64,000 bases of DNA, from assembly GCA_021613375.1 (NCBI GenBank), contig CM038704.1, forward strand, positions 32,922,582 to 32,986,581, in the 5' to 3' direction. Shown piece by piece: positions 43,745 through 51,612 of the stretch (positions are counted from its first letter, which is position 1; each line of letters starts with the position of its first letter). The DNA is from Megaleporinus macrocephalus. Taxonomy: Eukaryota > Chordata > Actinopteri > Characiformes > Anostomidae. Under the pieces are notes generated by a model, which saw nothing but the letters and a program-made list of their open reading frames with translations, made no database searches and was not told where the DNA came from. The position numbers were made by a program, and so were the translations under genes.

Positions 43745-46060
43745 AATGATAACGAATTACAAATAATTTTATTTAATGCATTTAGAAACTGAACACACCA
43801 TAGTCCACACAAAAAGATACTAGCGGCTATTGTGAACTGTTTTCTAGGCTGGTTTCTTATTCTTCACCTGGTAAACCACAGAGTAAAATGAGAGCTTTTT
43901 AAAGGAATGCAGTATTTCAGGGTAACACTGCAGGTAAAATAAATTATGACGTATCATTAAAAGTTATTACAAAGAGCTGTAACCAAACACTGTAGCATTT
44001 TAGAAGATAGCAAACAAACTGTTATTAAACACTATTGTTTTAGATGTGAGAAAAAGAAGCTGTTGCACTGCAGTGGTTTGGGAAAAACTAAAATTATATT
44101 AAAAAATATAATAAGCATCAATTTATAGAGAGTAAGATAAGCTGTTAGAAAACAGAGCAGCAAGTATAATTAACTGTTACAAAGCACTGTAGTACTTTAG
44201 AAGAAGGTAATATGAACTGCTATTAAACACTATACTGTTTTAGAACAGAAAAAAATAAACTGCTATAAAAGACTGTAGTGATTTAGAAGAACATAAAAGA
44301 GCTGTTGTAAGCTCTAAGTGTTTCAGAGAAGAGTAAAATAAGCTGTCATAAAGCACTGCAGTGTTTAGTAGTGTGTGATAGATTCTTACCACAATCCCTG
44401 TGGAGGGGCTGAGGTCTAGCTCGATAATAAAGCGGTACCGCCGGGCCAGGAAGATGACCCGTGTGGATGGCACCAACAAGTATGGCATGGAGGTTGGAGG
44501 AGAATCGGGTTGCCATCCTTTTGGGAGAATACTCAGAACATCCAGCTCATTCTCTGAAGTAAGCTGCAAAAACAAACAATCCATGTCATTTAGTGGTGGC
44601 CAATAAAAACAATAGCGCAATCATATTGTGATAAAGTACATAACAGTAAGTTCAGTAATCAAACACTGCATGTATTAAAAATACAGATTTTAGACTGCCT
44701 ATACACAACATGAAACCACAAAGAAACAAGAGCGACTAAACCCAACTTCTGAAAACTATTGTAAACACTCACAACTTAATTAACTCATTAGGCCTTAACA
44801 GACTCATTAGGACTGGTTAGGCTCATCCAGAACTGTCATTAGCTGTCCGCTGACAGCTATTTCAAAGTGTAAAAAAATCTGCACTCTTATGCTAGCAAAA
44901 ATTTATCAGTAAAGTATGCAAAACAATATTTAGATGAGTCAGAAACATTTTGAAAACAAGTGACGAAGACGTAGAGTAAGTAAAAATAAACCTCCTTGAC
45001 CATAATCAACAACGGTAAGTATGGTAAAAAAAAAAAAAAAAGGAGCAGTACTTAATTAAAAGAACAATTAAAATAAAAATCATCCAGTCCTACTGTACCA
45101 GCTCAAATTTCGGGGAGGGCCGGATGACTTGGTTTAGCCTGCTGAGGAACCAGGACAATCGCACATTTCGTGATATGTGGTAGTCTTCTTTCATCAACAG
45201 GTACACTTGGTCTGCCTCCTCCACCTGCAGGTAAAAGCACAACCCACATTTTACTAACAGGTGCATCATTTGGGTACATGTCCAACATTAGGTTTATCAA
45301 TATTAGGTAGCACTCCAGCAAGGGGTTGTTGAGTGCTGCGATGATTTGTGGAGATGTGTTTACACTGGAACACACTTACTGATATGATGTGTCTGAGGTT
45401 CTCCAGTCTATAGAGTCTAAAGGTTAGTTGATAAATAAGTAATGGTAAAGAACGAATGAACAAATAACAAACAAGTAGGTCTGAAATAATCTCACAGAGA
45501 GAGACTGTGGATTAAATAGGTCCCCTGGAATTATGGACAGAAGACTGAATTACATTGAAGATGAAACAACACCAGCACACAGGTCCACATTCAACGAAAG
45601 AGGGTGTACAGTACTTCTTGTTTTGTTTTTTAGTTTTTTATTTATTTATTTTTTGTTGCTATGAGAGGGAACCATTTTAGGGAGGGGCTAGTAAACAACA
45701 CTTTTATGGCAAGGTTTCTTTTAGTTTAATGCCGCTTTCCTCCCACCTACTGATTGGTTTTCTTCAGCTGGGCACTAGTGTATACTCTGCAGCTCGACCA
45801 AGTTGCATTATAAGCTGCTTTCTAATTCTTAAAGCACTCCAGATATAAACAACACATACTAATAAAACAACTGAAATGAGCATGTAAAGATATAAAAGTA
45901 AGCACTGAAATAACACGTCTTTAACAAGTTAAAGCTACTAAGTTAAGCAACTACAAATAAATCACAGAACTGTCAGTAAACAAGTTCCAGCAAAACAGAA
46001 TTAACAAATAAAGAGCATTAGCTATCGCGTATTTACCTCATTGTCCTGTCTTTCTGCCAT
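1..46060 (-). CDS. szt2: SZT2 subunit of KICSTOR complex, exons 1-37 (3' half beyond left edge)
   Basis: SZT2 is the scaffold of KICSTOR (with KPTN, ITFG2 and KICS2), which tethers GATOR1 to lysosomes and holds mTORC1 down during nutrient shortage. Exons in transcription order: 46037-46060, 45099-45224, 44390-44563, 43428-43598, 42466-42588, 41487-41643, 40944-41050, 40648-40858, 38852-39022, 37932-38163, 37334-37463, 31990-32135, 28249-28401, 27610-27724, 27156-27361, 26031-26267, 25013-25106, 23151-23239, 21901-22069, 20983-21097, 20687-20806, 18357-18554, 17703-17800, 17336-17474, 16800-17054, 15963-16170, 15739-15786, 13892-14019, 6619-6883, 5199-5370, 4399-4491, 4196-4274, 3208-3516, 2442-2580, 1707-1823, 944-1013, 1-162. 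These give 1,850 codons with matching phases and no stop; human SZT2 is about 3,375 residues. Diagnostic peptides include [54 protein letters not shown] and [13 protein letters not shown], all near-identical to mammalian SZT2 as I remember it. No enzymatic domain is evident. Boundaries were set by hand from splice motifs and phase. Confidence 0.97.
163..943. other. szt2 intron 36
   Basis: A non-coding AT-rich intron. The only structure I see is a tandem duplication at 392-490, listed separately. Short open frames at 660-960 on both strands show no coding character. Confidence 0.7.
392..490. repeat. 50-bp tandem duplication
   Basis: Two adjacent copies, 392-441 and 442-490, both begin GTACTAGCTAGAGATACATT and end CCCTCCACTC. 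They differ only by TTT versus TC in the middle, so the duplication looks recent. It lies inside szt2 intron 36. Confidence 0.9.
1930..2035 (+). repeat. L2/Rex1-like LINE 3' tail fragment
   Basis: The stretch TTTCATTGTACTGCGCAACT, followed by GTCAATAAATCCTAGAATCT, resembles the 3' tails of L2/Rex1-type LINEs common in fish. It sits in szt2 intron 34 with no coding portion attached. The family assignment is from memory. Confidence 0.5.
2440..2441 (-). promoter_or_regulatory. GC splice donor of szt2 intron 34
   Basis: Exon 34 ends ...ACCAG and the intron begins GCAAGT rather than GT. The AG|GCAAGT context is the strong consensus of known GC-AG introns, and the phase (AG + G = Arg) into exon 35 is exact. 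Confidence 0.8.
3517..4195. other. szt2 intron 32
   Basis: AT-rich intron without recognisable repeats or RNA genes. Nothing else is seen. Confidence 0.6.
4196..4274 (-). CDS. szt2: szt2 exon 32 (acidic segment; reading-frame trap)
   Basis: In the phase set by exons 31 and 33 this 79-nt exon reads [20 protein letters not shown] followed by ELATED and a split codon, then a GTTAGA donor. A longer open frame on the same strand reads through the intron in another phase and would tempt a wrong annotation. The acidic composition agrees with the neighbouring acidic exon 33. Confidence 0.75.
4745..5124. mobile_element. MITE-like element with 23-24 bp inverted ends
   Basis: The left end CAATCCCAATTCCCAAAAAA is inverted at the right end (5102-5124) as TTTTTTGCAATTGGGATTG with small differences. 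The interior has only a remnant open frame on the minus strand. This kind of repeat is abundant in fish. I could not find a clear target-site duplication, so the superfamily is left open. It lies in szt2 intron 30. Confidence 0.7.
5371..6618. other. szt2 intron 29
   Basis: 1.25 kb of intron. No recognisable transposon ends or RNA genes. A short purine-rich stretch lies near 5,610-5,645. Confidence 0.55.
7258..7529. repeat. Degenerate GGGCAC minisatellite, left part
   Basis: Spaced copies of TAGGGCAC/GGGGCAC-type motifs separated by TTTT-rich stretches recur about every 30-60 bp. A similar pattern resumes at 12,584-12,860, on the other side of the LINE insertion, so the two parts look like one minisatellite split by it. 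Confidence 0.6.
7668..8469 (+). pseudogene. LINE ORF1 (RNA-binding protein), one frameshift
   Basis: The frame begins [20 protein letters not shown], continues through a heptad-like region, then [17 protein letters not shown], which is the hallmark start of the L1 ORF1 RNA-binding domain. It is open to 8285. A one-base slip at the T-run near 8250-8257 shifts the rest into another frame ([20 protein letters not shown] to TAA at 8467-8469). The product would package LINE RNA. Confidence 0.8.
8905..12556 (+). pseudogene. LINE ORF2 (endonuclease + reverse transcriptase), broken
   Basis: The endonuclease motifs appear in order: [33 protein letters not shown] and LSDHD (8905-9640). Reverse transcriptase follows, with [17 protein letters not shown], the [14 protein letters not shown] core and the catalytic YADD at 10997-11008. 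A frameshift lies near 9,680-9,730, an in-frame TGA at 10550-10552 (consistent with a CGA-to-TGA change), a shift near 11,140, a TGA at 11665-11667 and another shift near 12,020. The C-terminal part carries [10 protein letters not shown], typical of this clade's tail. Confidence 0.88.
12584..12860. repeat. Degenerate GGGCAC minisatellite, right part
   Basis: Motifs such as AAGGGCACA, GGGGCACCC and AGGGCACTTC recur. They continue the pattern seen left of the LINE. Confidence 0.55.
12940..13085 (+). repeat. Degenerate SINE tail
   Basis: The segment GAGCACCTGTTAAATACTAT followed by AAATGTAAATGTA resembles the end of a widespread fish SINE (consensus: ...TGCTAAATG...AAATGTAAATG). The body is too diverged to classify. 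Confidence 0.4.
14020..15738. other. szt2 intron 27
   Basis: 1.7 kb of intron with no recognisable repeat family, RNA gene or coding segment; AT-rich throughout. Confidence 0.55.
15739..15786 (-). CDS. szt2: szt2 exon 27, 48-nt microexon
   Basis: A short segment with acceptor GAGTATAG and donor GTAGCA encodes [15 protein letters not shown] plus split arginine codons on both sides. Its 1+45+2 phase exactly bridges exon 26 (ends ...DIFL+AG) and exon 28 (starts G+SLSQER). Because 48 is a multiple of three and the flanking phases match, skipping would also keep the frame, so this could be a cassette exon. Confidence 0.7.
16255..16505. repeat. Degenerate minisatellite in szt2 intron 25
   Basis: The motif CCAAAGATRTTCAGTGGAGC, with variants such as GATATTCTTCAATGGAGC and ATTCCTCAGCGGCC, recurs roughly every 40-60 bases, separated by CACT..CAACTCA-like segments. 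Confidence 0.6.
18640..19945 (+). mobile_element. L2/Rex1-like LINE fragment (decayed)
   Basis: Translated pieces in several frames keep family landmarks in order: [16 protein letters not shown] (endonuclease), [20 protein letters not shown], a FTADQV.RELK linker, then reverse-transcriptase pieces [13 protein letters not shown] and [10 protein letters not shown]. Many stops and shifts interrupt it. It sits in szt2 intron 21, antisense to the gene. Confidence 0.75.
19990..20280 (+). repeat. Interspersed repeat fragment
   Basis: This 290-bp stretch (ACTTAGTGAAAACGTGTATT ... CCAAAGACAAAAAAGACCAT) matches a sequence I recognise as a repeat dispersed in fish genomes, but I cannot name its family. 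A short open frame crosses it, with no catalytic motif that I can identify. Confidence 0.4.
22310..22925 (+). mobile_element. L2/Rex1-like LINE 3' end fragment
   Basis: The end of a reverse-transcriptase frame ([20 protein letters not shown]) is followed by an AT-rich 3' region with TGTATATGTATG runs. It could be the same family as the fragment in intron 21. Located in szt2 intron 18, antisense. Confidence 0.65.
23492..24901. mobile_element. Non-autonomous hAT-like transposon, complete ends
   Basis: Perfect 12-bp terminal inverted repeats CAGTGTTAATTT / AAATTAACACTG enclose 1,410 bp, flanked by 8-bp duplications CTTTAGAG (484-491 of the 23 kb block) and TTTTAGAG (24902-24909) with one mismatch. 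Subterminal GTCGAC/AGTCGACTAAAAC motifs recur at both ends. A 105-codon open frame (23756-24073, plus) has no transposase motif. Ends and 8-bp duplication point to hAT. Lies in szt2 intron 17. Confidence 0.88.
26360..26384. repeat. Poly-T tract
   Basis: A run of about 21 T, broken only near its left end, lies in szt2 intron 15, read as poly-A on the szt2 strand. Confidence 0.8.
28858..30812. mobile_element. DNA transposon-like element, 15-bp TIRs and 6-bp duplication
   Basis: CAGACCTGCCAACCT (28858-28872) is exactly inverted at 30798-30812, and the 6-bp repeat CAAATG abuts both ends (28852-28857, 30813-30818). The 1,955-bp interior has no recognisable transposase. It contains a nested sequence GTGGCAAGGAAAAACTCCCT (about 29,145) that is common in fish repeats, and a GC-rich part near 30,310-30,370. 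Superfamily unassigned. In szt2 intron 12. Confidence 0.85.
31314..31385. repeat. Palindrome 1: 35-bp arms, 2-nt loop
   Basis: Arms 31314-31348 and 31351-31385 pair with one mismatch around the loop AG. The left arm starts GCACCGTAAAACTAGTGGAC. Confidence 0.95.
31386..31464. repeat. Palindrome 2: 31-bp perfect arms, 17-nt loop
   Basis: Arms 31386-31416 and 31434-31464 are perfect inverted copies; the left arm starts AACTTTCTAAAGAAACCGCT. It begins at the base immediately after palindrome 1. Confidence 0.95.
32457..32745. repeat. DIRS inverted-repeat end region
   Basis: CTTAAGGTTACTGTCGTAAC at 32457 is inverted at 32710-32745 (36 nt, one mismatch). Direct copies of TCACTATGGGATA follow near 32498 and 32773. 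Between the arms lies a TATATAA motif (about 32,606), possibly a promoter remnant. Confidence 0.9.
32885..33793 (-). CDS. DIRS tyrosine recombinase, open frame of 302 residues
   Basis: A single open frame with the four hallmark catalytic residues of the tyrosine recombinase family: Arg124 ([11 protein letters not shown]), His253 and Arg256 (VHSTRG), and Tyr289 (VRLYKLDV), with Trp279 in the fourth accessory position. The enzyme would integrate the circular DNA copy without making a target duplication. It is the only intact-looking gene of this element. The true N-terminus may lie upstream in the pol frame. Confidence 0.85.
   Translation of the reverse strand: MLEQWCQDKCEIPFQCSVVEILSFLQDLIDKGKWFSTIKVYLAAIAACHVGFEGKTVGQHPLVCHFMKGSRRLLPVLRPLSPSWDLSLVLGALAAAPFEPLDQVDLKTLSVKTALLVALGSAKRVSEIHALSVHSSCMQFASGGSKVSLRPNPAFVPKVVQPYLPLELQAFCPPPFTSPGQQQLNALCPVRALQIYVERTRCFKVSDQLFVSWSKPYTGKAITKQRLSHWITEAITLAYSSKGLTVPAGVCVHSTRGVATSWAVFKGISMQDVCAAASWSSPHMFVRLYKLDVTAPTVHMQC
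33803..35307 (-). pseudogene. DIRS pol: RT C-terminal remnant and RNase H
   Basis: The segment from about 35,000 downstream reads [20 protein letters not shown] then [10 protein letters not shown], the region after the RT active site. RNase H follows with NTDAS, LEMQA and [16 protein letters not shown] carrying the acidic catalytic positions, split by a frameshift near 34,510. The RT palm with the YxDD motif is absent; the sequence from 35,050 to 35,300 shows an internal repeat of TTTTGCAACATTT instead. The element is therefore replication-defective. Confidence 0.75.
35390..36760 (-). pseudogene. DIRS gag-like ORF with Cys-rich N-terminus, frameshifted
   Basis: It starts [20 protein letters not shown] and contains CPCGNK...[14 protein letters not shown]...CEHC, a Cys/His arrangement typical of DIRS gag. 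A frame change near 36,540 leads into a long acidic stretch ([12 protein letters not shown]) and a conserved body ending at 35,720. A further change leads to a proline/arginine-rich tail to about 35,393. Confidence 0.7.
38185..38228. repeat. (ATT)n microsatellite
   Basis: About 14 uninterrupted TTA/ATT units immediately beside a MITE-like element in szt2 intron 9. Confidence 0.95.
38228..38638. mobile_element. MITE-like element with imperfect inverted ends
   Basis: The left end TAGAGATGAAAAGATCGATC and the inverted right end TAGAGGTGGACCGATCAGCC are similar. GATCGG motifs recur near both ends. No coding capacity. Probably hAT-derived, by resemblance only. szt2 intron 9. Confidence 0.55.
39290..39560 (-). 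mobile_element. LINE reverse-transcriptase fragment
   Basis: Minus-strand pieces [20 protein letters not shown] and downstream S.R(V/T)PQGCVL-like and SPFLQSLHQ segments correspond to the RT stretch before and after the family's PQG...SP motif. Several frame breaks. szt2 intron 8, same strand as the gene. Confidence 0.55.
42464..42465 (-). promoter_or_regulatory. GC splice donor of szt2 intron 5
   Basis: Exon 5 ends CAG and the intron starts GCAAGA. No GT alternative keeps the phase into exon 6, which starts V-D-G after TTTAG. It is the second GC-AG intron of this gene. Confidence 0.8.
43689..43752. repeat. (AAT)n microsatellite
   Basis: About 14 AAT units followed by interrupted GATAAT units in szt2 intron 3. 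Confidence 0.95.
43860..44385. repeat. Degenerate minisatellite, about 60-bp unit
   Basis: The pattern AAGCTGTTATAAAGCACTGT + AGTGTTTTAGAAGA.. + GTAAAATA recurs about eight times with substitutions (near 43975, 44030, 44065, 44140, 44190, 44225, 44270, 44345). It fills most of szt2 intron 3 up to the donor of exon 3. Confidence 0.7.
45225..46036. other. szt2 intron 1
   Basis: AT-rich intron without recognisable elements; a T-rich tract lies near 45,618-45,657. Confidence 0.55.
46037..46060 (-). CDS. szt2: szt2 exon 1 with start codon
   Basis: The ATG is the complement of 46058-46060 and encodes MAERQDNE before a GTAAAT donor. Exon 2 continues with [15 protein letters not shown], matching the position of VEEAGQVFLLMKKDY in human SZT2, so this start is well supported. 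The exon is only 24 nt of coding sequence in phase 0. Confidence 0.9.
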
Positions 46061-46824
46061 GCCGTGTTTAGCATTACTAGCAGATTCGATGCTTGCGCTT
46101 CAACTTTTGGCAACGCAATATGCAAAAACAGGATTACTAATATTTTTTATTTTTATCTACCGCCGCCAACCTCGCCTTGCTGTCTGCAGTTAGTTTAGCC
46201 TTGAGCTAACAACCACTCCGGAACATTAAAAAGGGAACACAGGGAGTTTAAAAGTCATAACCGTGTTGCAACCTTTAAATCTGGTTCTGTCAGAAGAACG
46301 TTGAATTAAGTTTAGATTTTCATGTGATCAAATTTGGTATGAATAAAAAATGCAGAGGCGTACAACTGGCTAATAATGTCACTTTTTATAATGTCACGTT
46401 TTTCATTTTTTAAAAGCAATTCTGTCTTTTGCTCCTTAACGTTAACGCTTACGTTAAGTACGTTAAGTAACGTTAAGTAAAGTTTTTTTCATTAAATTTG
46501 ATACATTCTGAACTATATATTGCCACGACATTCTTAATTAGTATTATTTTTCTTATTAATAGTATTAGGAGGAGGAAGTGTATTGTTTATAAATATTAAT
46601 TTGTTAATTCGAGAACCTCTTGTTATGCACTTGTACTGCTCAGTTAATGTGCTTGGTTGTTTTATTCTTTCCGTTTGTATTATCTCGTTGCAGTTCTAGA
46701 GTGTACAGTAAAAAAAAAAGAAAGAAATCCTTGTCTAAAAAATCGGGGACTTTTTTCGGTTTCCTGTGATCTGTGCGGTGAGCTTCCGGTGCAGTGTGCT
46801 CGTGATCTATGATTGTGTGTAAAC
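46061..46824. promoter_or_regulatory. Divergent szt2 / med8 promoter region
   Basis: 764 bp separate the two start codons on opposite strands, so both promoters and 5' UTRs lie here. An ETS-type core CTTCCGG is at 46783-46789, 36 bp before the med8 ATG, as often seen in TATA-less bidirectional promoters. A GC-richer patch lies at 46,160-46,180. The exact transcription starts cannot be seen. Confidence 0.65.
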
Positions 46825-49773
46825 ATGCAGGTAAAATTACATAAAACATTTGTTTATTTCGATTTTATAAATAGTTCGCTGCCACAAATCAGTTTTAAAT
46901 AAATTACTAACTTGGTTATTTGGTATCTGCGTGTGCTGTAGTGTTGCGGAGGTGCAGTGACGTAGTCTGCGTTTTTACTCATACATTTTTTCCCACCTAC
47001 ACAGTTTTAGTCAAAATATCCCGTTCAAATTAGAGCAACCGCAACCACCTTACTCAAAATATTCACTTACATGCTGAACAAAAAGAGATTTTACCGCCCA
47101 TAGACAGCGCACTAATTGTTATATTTATTTATTCATTAATCTGTTATCAATCGGCGGTAAAATCTCTTTTTGTTCAGCATCTAAGTGAATATAGGAAGTC
47201 AAAGGTGCAGAGAGTAAGTTTCTATGTTTCTGCAATTTTTCTGACATTTTGGTCAGTCCGTGTAGCATTTTCAATGTGTAAAATTGGGAATAAAATGATC
47301 GTTGTTCATGCTTTTTTAGCAAAGAGAAGAAAAGCAGTTGGAAGCATCCGTGGAGTCTCTTATTTCTCGAGTTGCGCATTTGAAGAATTCTCTGCAGAGT
47401 TTCATTTATAAGCTGGAAAATGAATATGACCGATTAACATGGTGAGTACCACATAACGGCAGACATATGTTGTGTACCATCAAAAAGTCAGAAAGTAGCC
47501 TTCTATTATTTTGTCTCCAAATAAAACTGCTATAAATCGAAGTTACTTACTATTTAGAAGTAGGAAAATAAGGCTATAGAACCGGACTTTAAAAAATTAT
47601 TAAAAGATAGCGAAAATTCAATTCAAATCCATTTGGGTTTATTTGTGTAGTAACTTGTAAATATTGTTGCCTAGTATAATTATAATGATTATAATCATCT
47701 CAAAACTGTTTGAGTTATCTCATCTTGGCTAATCATCAGGAGCTAACTGGTTCACATGCCACCAGCACCATAGCCCTCCAGGGTCAGAAGTCTAATAAAA
47801 GGAAGCATTCTGCTCTTTAGGTTAGAAAATTCTGAGTCGTATCAGTGTCATTGTGATTTGTGTACTAATGTTTATCTGGTGTATAATACAGATAACTGAT
47901 GTCACCTATATCTTGTTTATCTCAGGCCCTCAGTGCTGGACAACTTCGCACTTTTGTCTGGGCAGTTAAACACAGTCAATAAGCTGCTGCGTAATGAGAA
48001 AACTCCATCCTACCGGAACCAGGTCATCATTCCCCTTCTGCTGTCTCCGGACAGAGATGAAGAGTTGGCGGTGTGTACCTGTTCATTACTGACCTCATCA
48101 GAACTGGTGAAAACGTAAAGAGGTGTTTGGTTAGCAATCTGAAATTAAATTAAGTATTTTCCCTTCAATTTAGAAACTTACAGAACAGAGGGTACCCGTG
48201 TTTAGTCACGAGATTGTACCAGACCATCTCAGAACAAAACCTGACCCAGAAGTGGAGGAGCAAGAGAAACAGCTAAGTGCGGAAGCTTCCAGGATTGGAC
48301 CTGAAGTAGCTCAGGTAATACATTAATAGGCATTAATGAAATAAAAAAAAAAAGTTATATAATGTGACTGTTTAATAGCGATACACTGCAAAAAGTCAAA
48401 TTAAGGTGGGTGGATTTGAAATGGGGAGTTAGGTAACTCTGTTGACTTCAGCTGGAATAATGCAATAATGCATTACATACTAAAGTAGATCTGATTGTAT
48501 TTTAGCTATAGTACCTCAAGTTGTATTGATGTATAATGTATTGATAGCCACAGAGGCTACTACTAGCATGTCTGTAAATGATTGCTATTTATTCTGTCAT
48601 TACATAAAACTAAAAACTTTGTTTTAGGTTAAACAAGCTAATCATGTGTTTGTAGCTCTGTGTTGTTTTAAAGAATTAACTTTTTGAAGTTTTTTTTTTT
48701 TAAACAGAAACAGATACAGGCACTGAATAAACTGTGCTCCAACCTGTTGGAAAAGCTCAACAATCCTCGCGATGACAGAGAGGCAGAAACTGCAGGTGTG
48801 TGTTCTCAATGTTCTTCTTTACATTGTAGTTGTATTTTATCTGAAAAGAAAGGTTAAAAGAGGATATCTCTTATGGGCCCTACATAATGCATAGAGCCCC
48901 TAAGACTGTAGACTAGCGTTTGTCATCAGCCTACCAAAATCACTTACATTGCTTCGGAAGAGATTAAAAATAATAATCTAGTTTCTTCTAAGCATGTTTT
49001 AGATTATGTAAATGTTATACCTGATATATGAATGTTAGAAACACAGTTTTGTGCTGCTATGGTAAAAACATATTAGTTTTCTTCCAGATAAATATTCTGG
49101 TTTCTATCTGTCTATCTAGTTAGCTAACTATCCATCTCCCTCTCTCTCTTTGTGTGTTTCTGCCTGTATTGTAGCTAGTAAGTGCCCAAGGCATGTAGAA
49201 ATGACTGCATATGGATCCAGAACTGCAGAAAATATTGTTTCTGAATGATTCAGTGATTGTTAGCTGGGGTGTTGTACACCCTATGTAAAAAATATCTTTT
49301 TTTTTTCTTTTCTTTTTTTTATTTAGCTTTGCGTCAGAACAAGCCATCTTTTAACCCGGCTGACACCAATGCCTTGGTGGCAGCAGTGGGATTTGGGAAG
49401 GGGCTTTCAAAATGCAGACCCCCTGGCCCTGTCGCCCCCGGCCATCCAGGACAGGCTATGATGACTGGTGGACCCACCCTGCAGCAGGTCACTATTGCTG
49501 GCACGTCAGGACACCAGCCGGGCATGGGGGCATCAGTGGCTCAGCAACAACCTGGACAACCTGGTATGTTACAATATATGTTTATATAATCCTCTATATG
49601 TAACTATATTTTTTCCATATTTGAATTATGATTGTTGTATCTTTCAAATTTAGAGTAAATGCAATTCATATTTTTTACTAATACTATTTTTTCCCCCCGC
49701 AGGCAAAATGCCTAGTAGCATTAAGACAAACATCAAGTCAGCCTCTGCTTCGCTGCATCCTTACAATAGGTGA
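46825..49773 (+). CDS. med8: Mediator complex subunit 8
   Basis: MED8 is a subunit of the Mediator head module and bridges activators to RNA polymerase II in the nucleus. Exons: 46825-46830, 47320-47441, 47926-48070, 48174-48314, 48708-48795, 49327-49563, 49703-49773; phases agree and the total is 269 codons (human 268). The start reads [18 protein letters not shown]. Further matches to human MED8 are [73 protein letters not shown] and the tail [14 protein letters not shown]...HPYNR. The N-terminal half is helical, followed by a Gly/Gln/Pro-rich linker (exon 6). All introns are GT-AG. A 39-bp-arm hairpin lies in intron 1. Confidence 0.97.
47060..47191. repeat. Inverted repeat in med8 intron 1 (39-bp arms)
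   Basis: Arms 47060-47098 and 47153-47191 pair with a single mismatch around a 54-nt AT-rich loop. The left arm begins TATTCACTTACATGCTGAAC. It is transcribed in the med8 pre-mRNA. Confidence 0.95.
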
Positions 49774-49871
49774 GGTCCTGAACTGGGATCTCAGATGGAA
49801 AAAGCTATTTAAAAGCACGACAGAGCCATGTTTTTTCTGTATTTTTGTTTATATGGTTGACATTTTTTCCA

Positions 49872-49877
49872 AATAAA
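49872..49877 (+). terminator. med8 polyadenylation signal
   Basis: AATAAA lies 99 bp after the med8 stop codon, the first good signal downstream. Confidence 0.75.
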
Positions 49878-49899
49878 CATTTGTCAGTCACAAGCTCAG

Positions 49900-50430
49900 T
49901 TGACTAAATAATTTTTCACCATATATATAAAAAACACATTTAGGCCCAGAAATATTTGGACAGTGACACACATTTTAGCATTTTATCTGTTTACCAAAAC
50001 ATATTCAAGATACAATTTTGTAATTATTGTGGGTTTGAAGTTGAAATAAAAAAAACCTTCATTCATCAAGAAAAACATCAATCAGTGAGATAATTAAACC
50101 AAATATTGCTGAGCCTAGCTGTCTTAATATGAGCATGTTGGTAAAGACATGTAGTTAGAGACGTTACTGAGAATTCTTATGTAGTGCAATGTCTATATTA
50201 ACAAGGTCCAAAAACACTTTGCCACAAACTAAGATGTTGCGATGTTTATATAACATAACACATCTGTAAACTAATGTACAAATAATGTATAACACATTTT
50301 TTAACAAACAGATAACAACAATAAACACAGACAATAAAATTCTTTTCTGGAGGGCATTTGTCTCCCATGAGCCTCCCGTCGTGGCCATGTAGCGCTGCCA
50401 GTACTGGAATAATACAATATATATTCAGTA
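49900..50430. other. Intergenic, no gene seen
   Basis: AT-rich sequence between med8 and a Tc1 element. A short CAGTGACACACATTTTAGCA segment near 49,960 resembles an old transposon remnant, but no ends are visible. Confidence 0.4.
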
Positions 50431-50432
50431 TA

Positions 50433-51612
50433 CAGTGGAGGAAATAAATATTTGATCACTTGCTGAAGTTTGCTCACTGACAAAGATATGAATAGTGTAT
50501 ACATTTAACAATATTACTTTAACAGTGAAAGATAGAAAATCCCAAAAATTACATCGTATAAAATATATACAGTTAAATGCATTTTGCAGAGTATTTAAAA
50601 TAAGTATTTGATCCCTCTACCTAAAAAATTAAGAGTTCTAGCTCCTACAGACCAGTTAGACGGTCCTAATCAACTTGTTATCTGCATTAAAGACAGCTGT
50701 CTTAAATTGTCACCTGAATAAAAGACACCTGCCCACAGACTCAATCAGTCAGACTCTCCAACATGTGCAAGACCAAAGAGCTTTTTAAGGATGTCAGGGA
50801 CAAGATCATGGACCTGCACAAGACTGGAATGGGCTACAAAACCATAAGCAAGACACTGGGTGAGAAGGAGACAACTGTTGGTGCCATTGTAAGAAAATGG
50901 AAGAAATACAAAATGACTGTCAATTGACCTAGATCTGCAAAATTTAGCTCTTTGGCATTAACTTGTCATGTTTGGAGGAAGAGAAATGCTGACTATGACC
51001 CAAAGAACACCGCCCCCACTGTCAAGCATGGACGTGTAAACATTATGTTTTGGGGGATGTTTCTGGGGGCACAGGACTACTTCACCACATCAATGGGAGA
51101 AAGGACGGAGCCATGTACCATAAAATCATGTGTGACCACCTCCTTGCCTCTGCCAGGACATTAAAAATGGGTCGTGGCTGGGTCTTCCAGCATGATAATG
51201 ACCCAAAACATACAGCCAAGGCAACAGAGCTTAAAAAGCTTTAAAAAGAAGCACATTAAGGTCATGGAGTGGCCTCCAGACCTTAATCCCGTAGAAAATT
51301 TATGGAGGAAGATCTGCAAAAAGGAGTGGACCAAAATTCCTCCTGACATGTGCGCTAACTTCATCATCAACTACAAAAAACGTCTGACTGCTGTCCTTGC
51401 CAACAAGGGTTTTGCCACCAAGTATTAAGTCTTTTTTGTTAGAATGCAAAATGCAATTAAATGTATATATTTTATACAATGTAGTTTTCTGGATTTTCTT
51501 TTTGATACTCTCTCTCACTGTTAAAATAAACCTACCCTTAAAATTATAGACTATTCATATCTTGGTCAGTGGGCAAAAATCAGCAAAGGAATCAAATATT
51601 TTTCCTCCACTG
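50433..51612 (+). mobile_element. Tc1/mariner element, decayed, complete ends
   Basis: Inverted ends CAGTGGAGGAAATAAATATT and (inverted) CAGTGGAGGAAAAATATTTG are flanked by the TA target duplication at 50431-50432 and 51613-51614. Length 1,180 bp. Transposase remnants lie inside in order. Confidence 0.9.
50763..51428 (+). pseudogene. Tc1-type transposase remnant
   Basis: The N-terminal helix-turn-helix part starts [20 protein letters not shown] and runs to a stop near 50,927. [18 protein letters not shown] (second catalytic Asp) and [12 protein letters not shown] follow in shifted frames to a stop at 51,428. The segment around the first catalytic Asp appears deleted, so the enzyme is dead. 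Confidence 0.85.
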
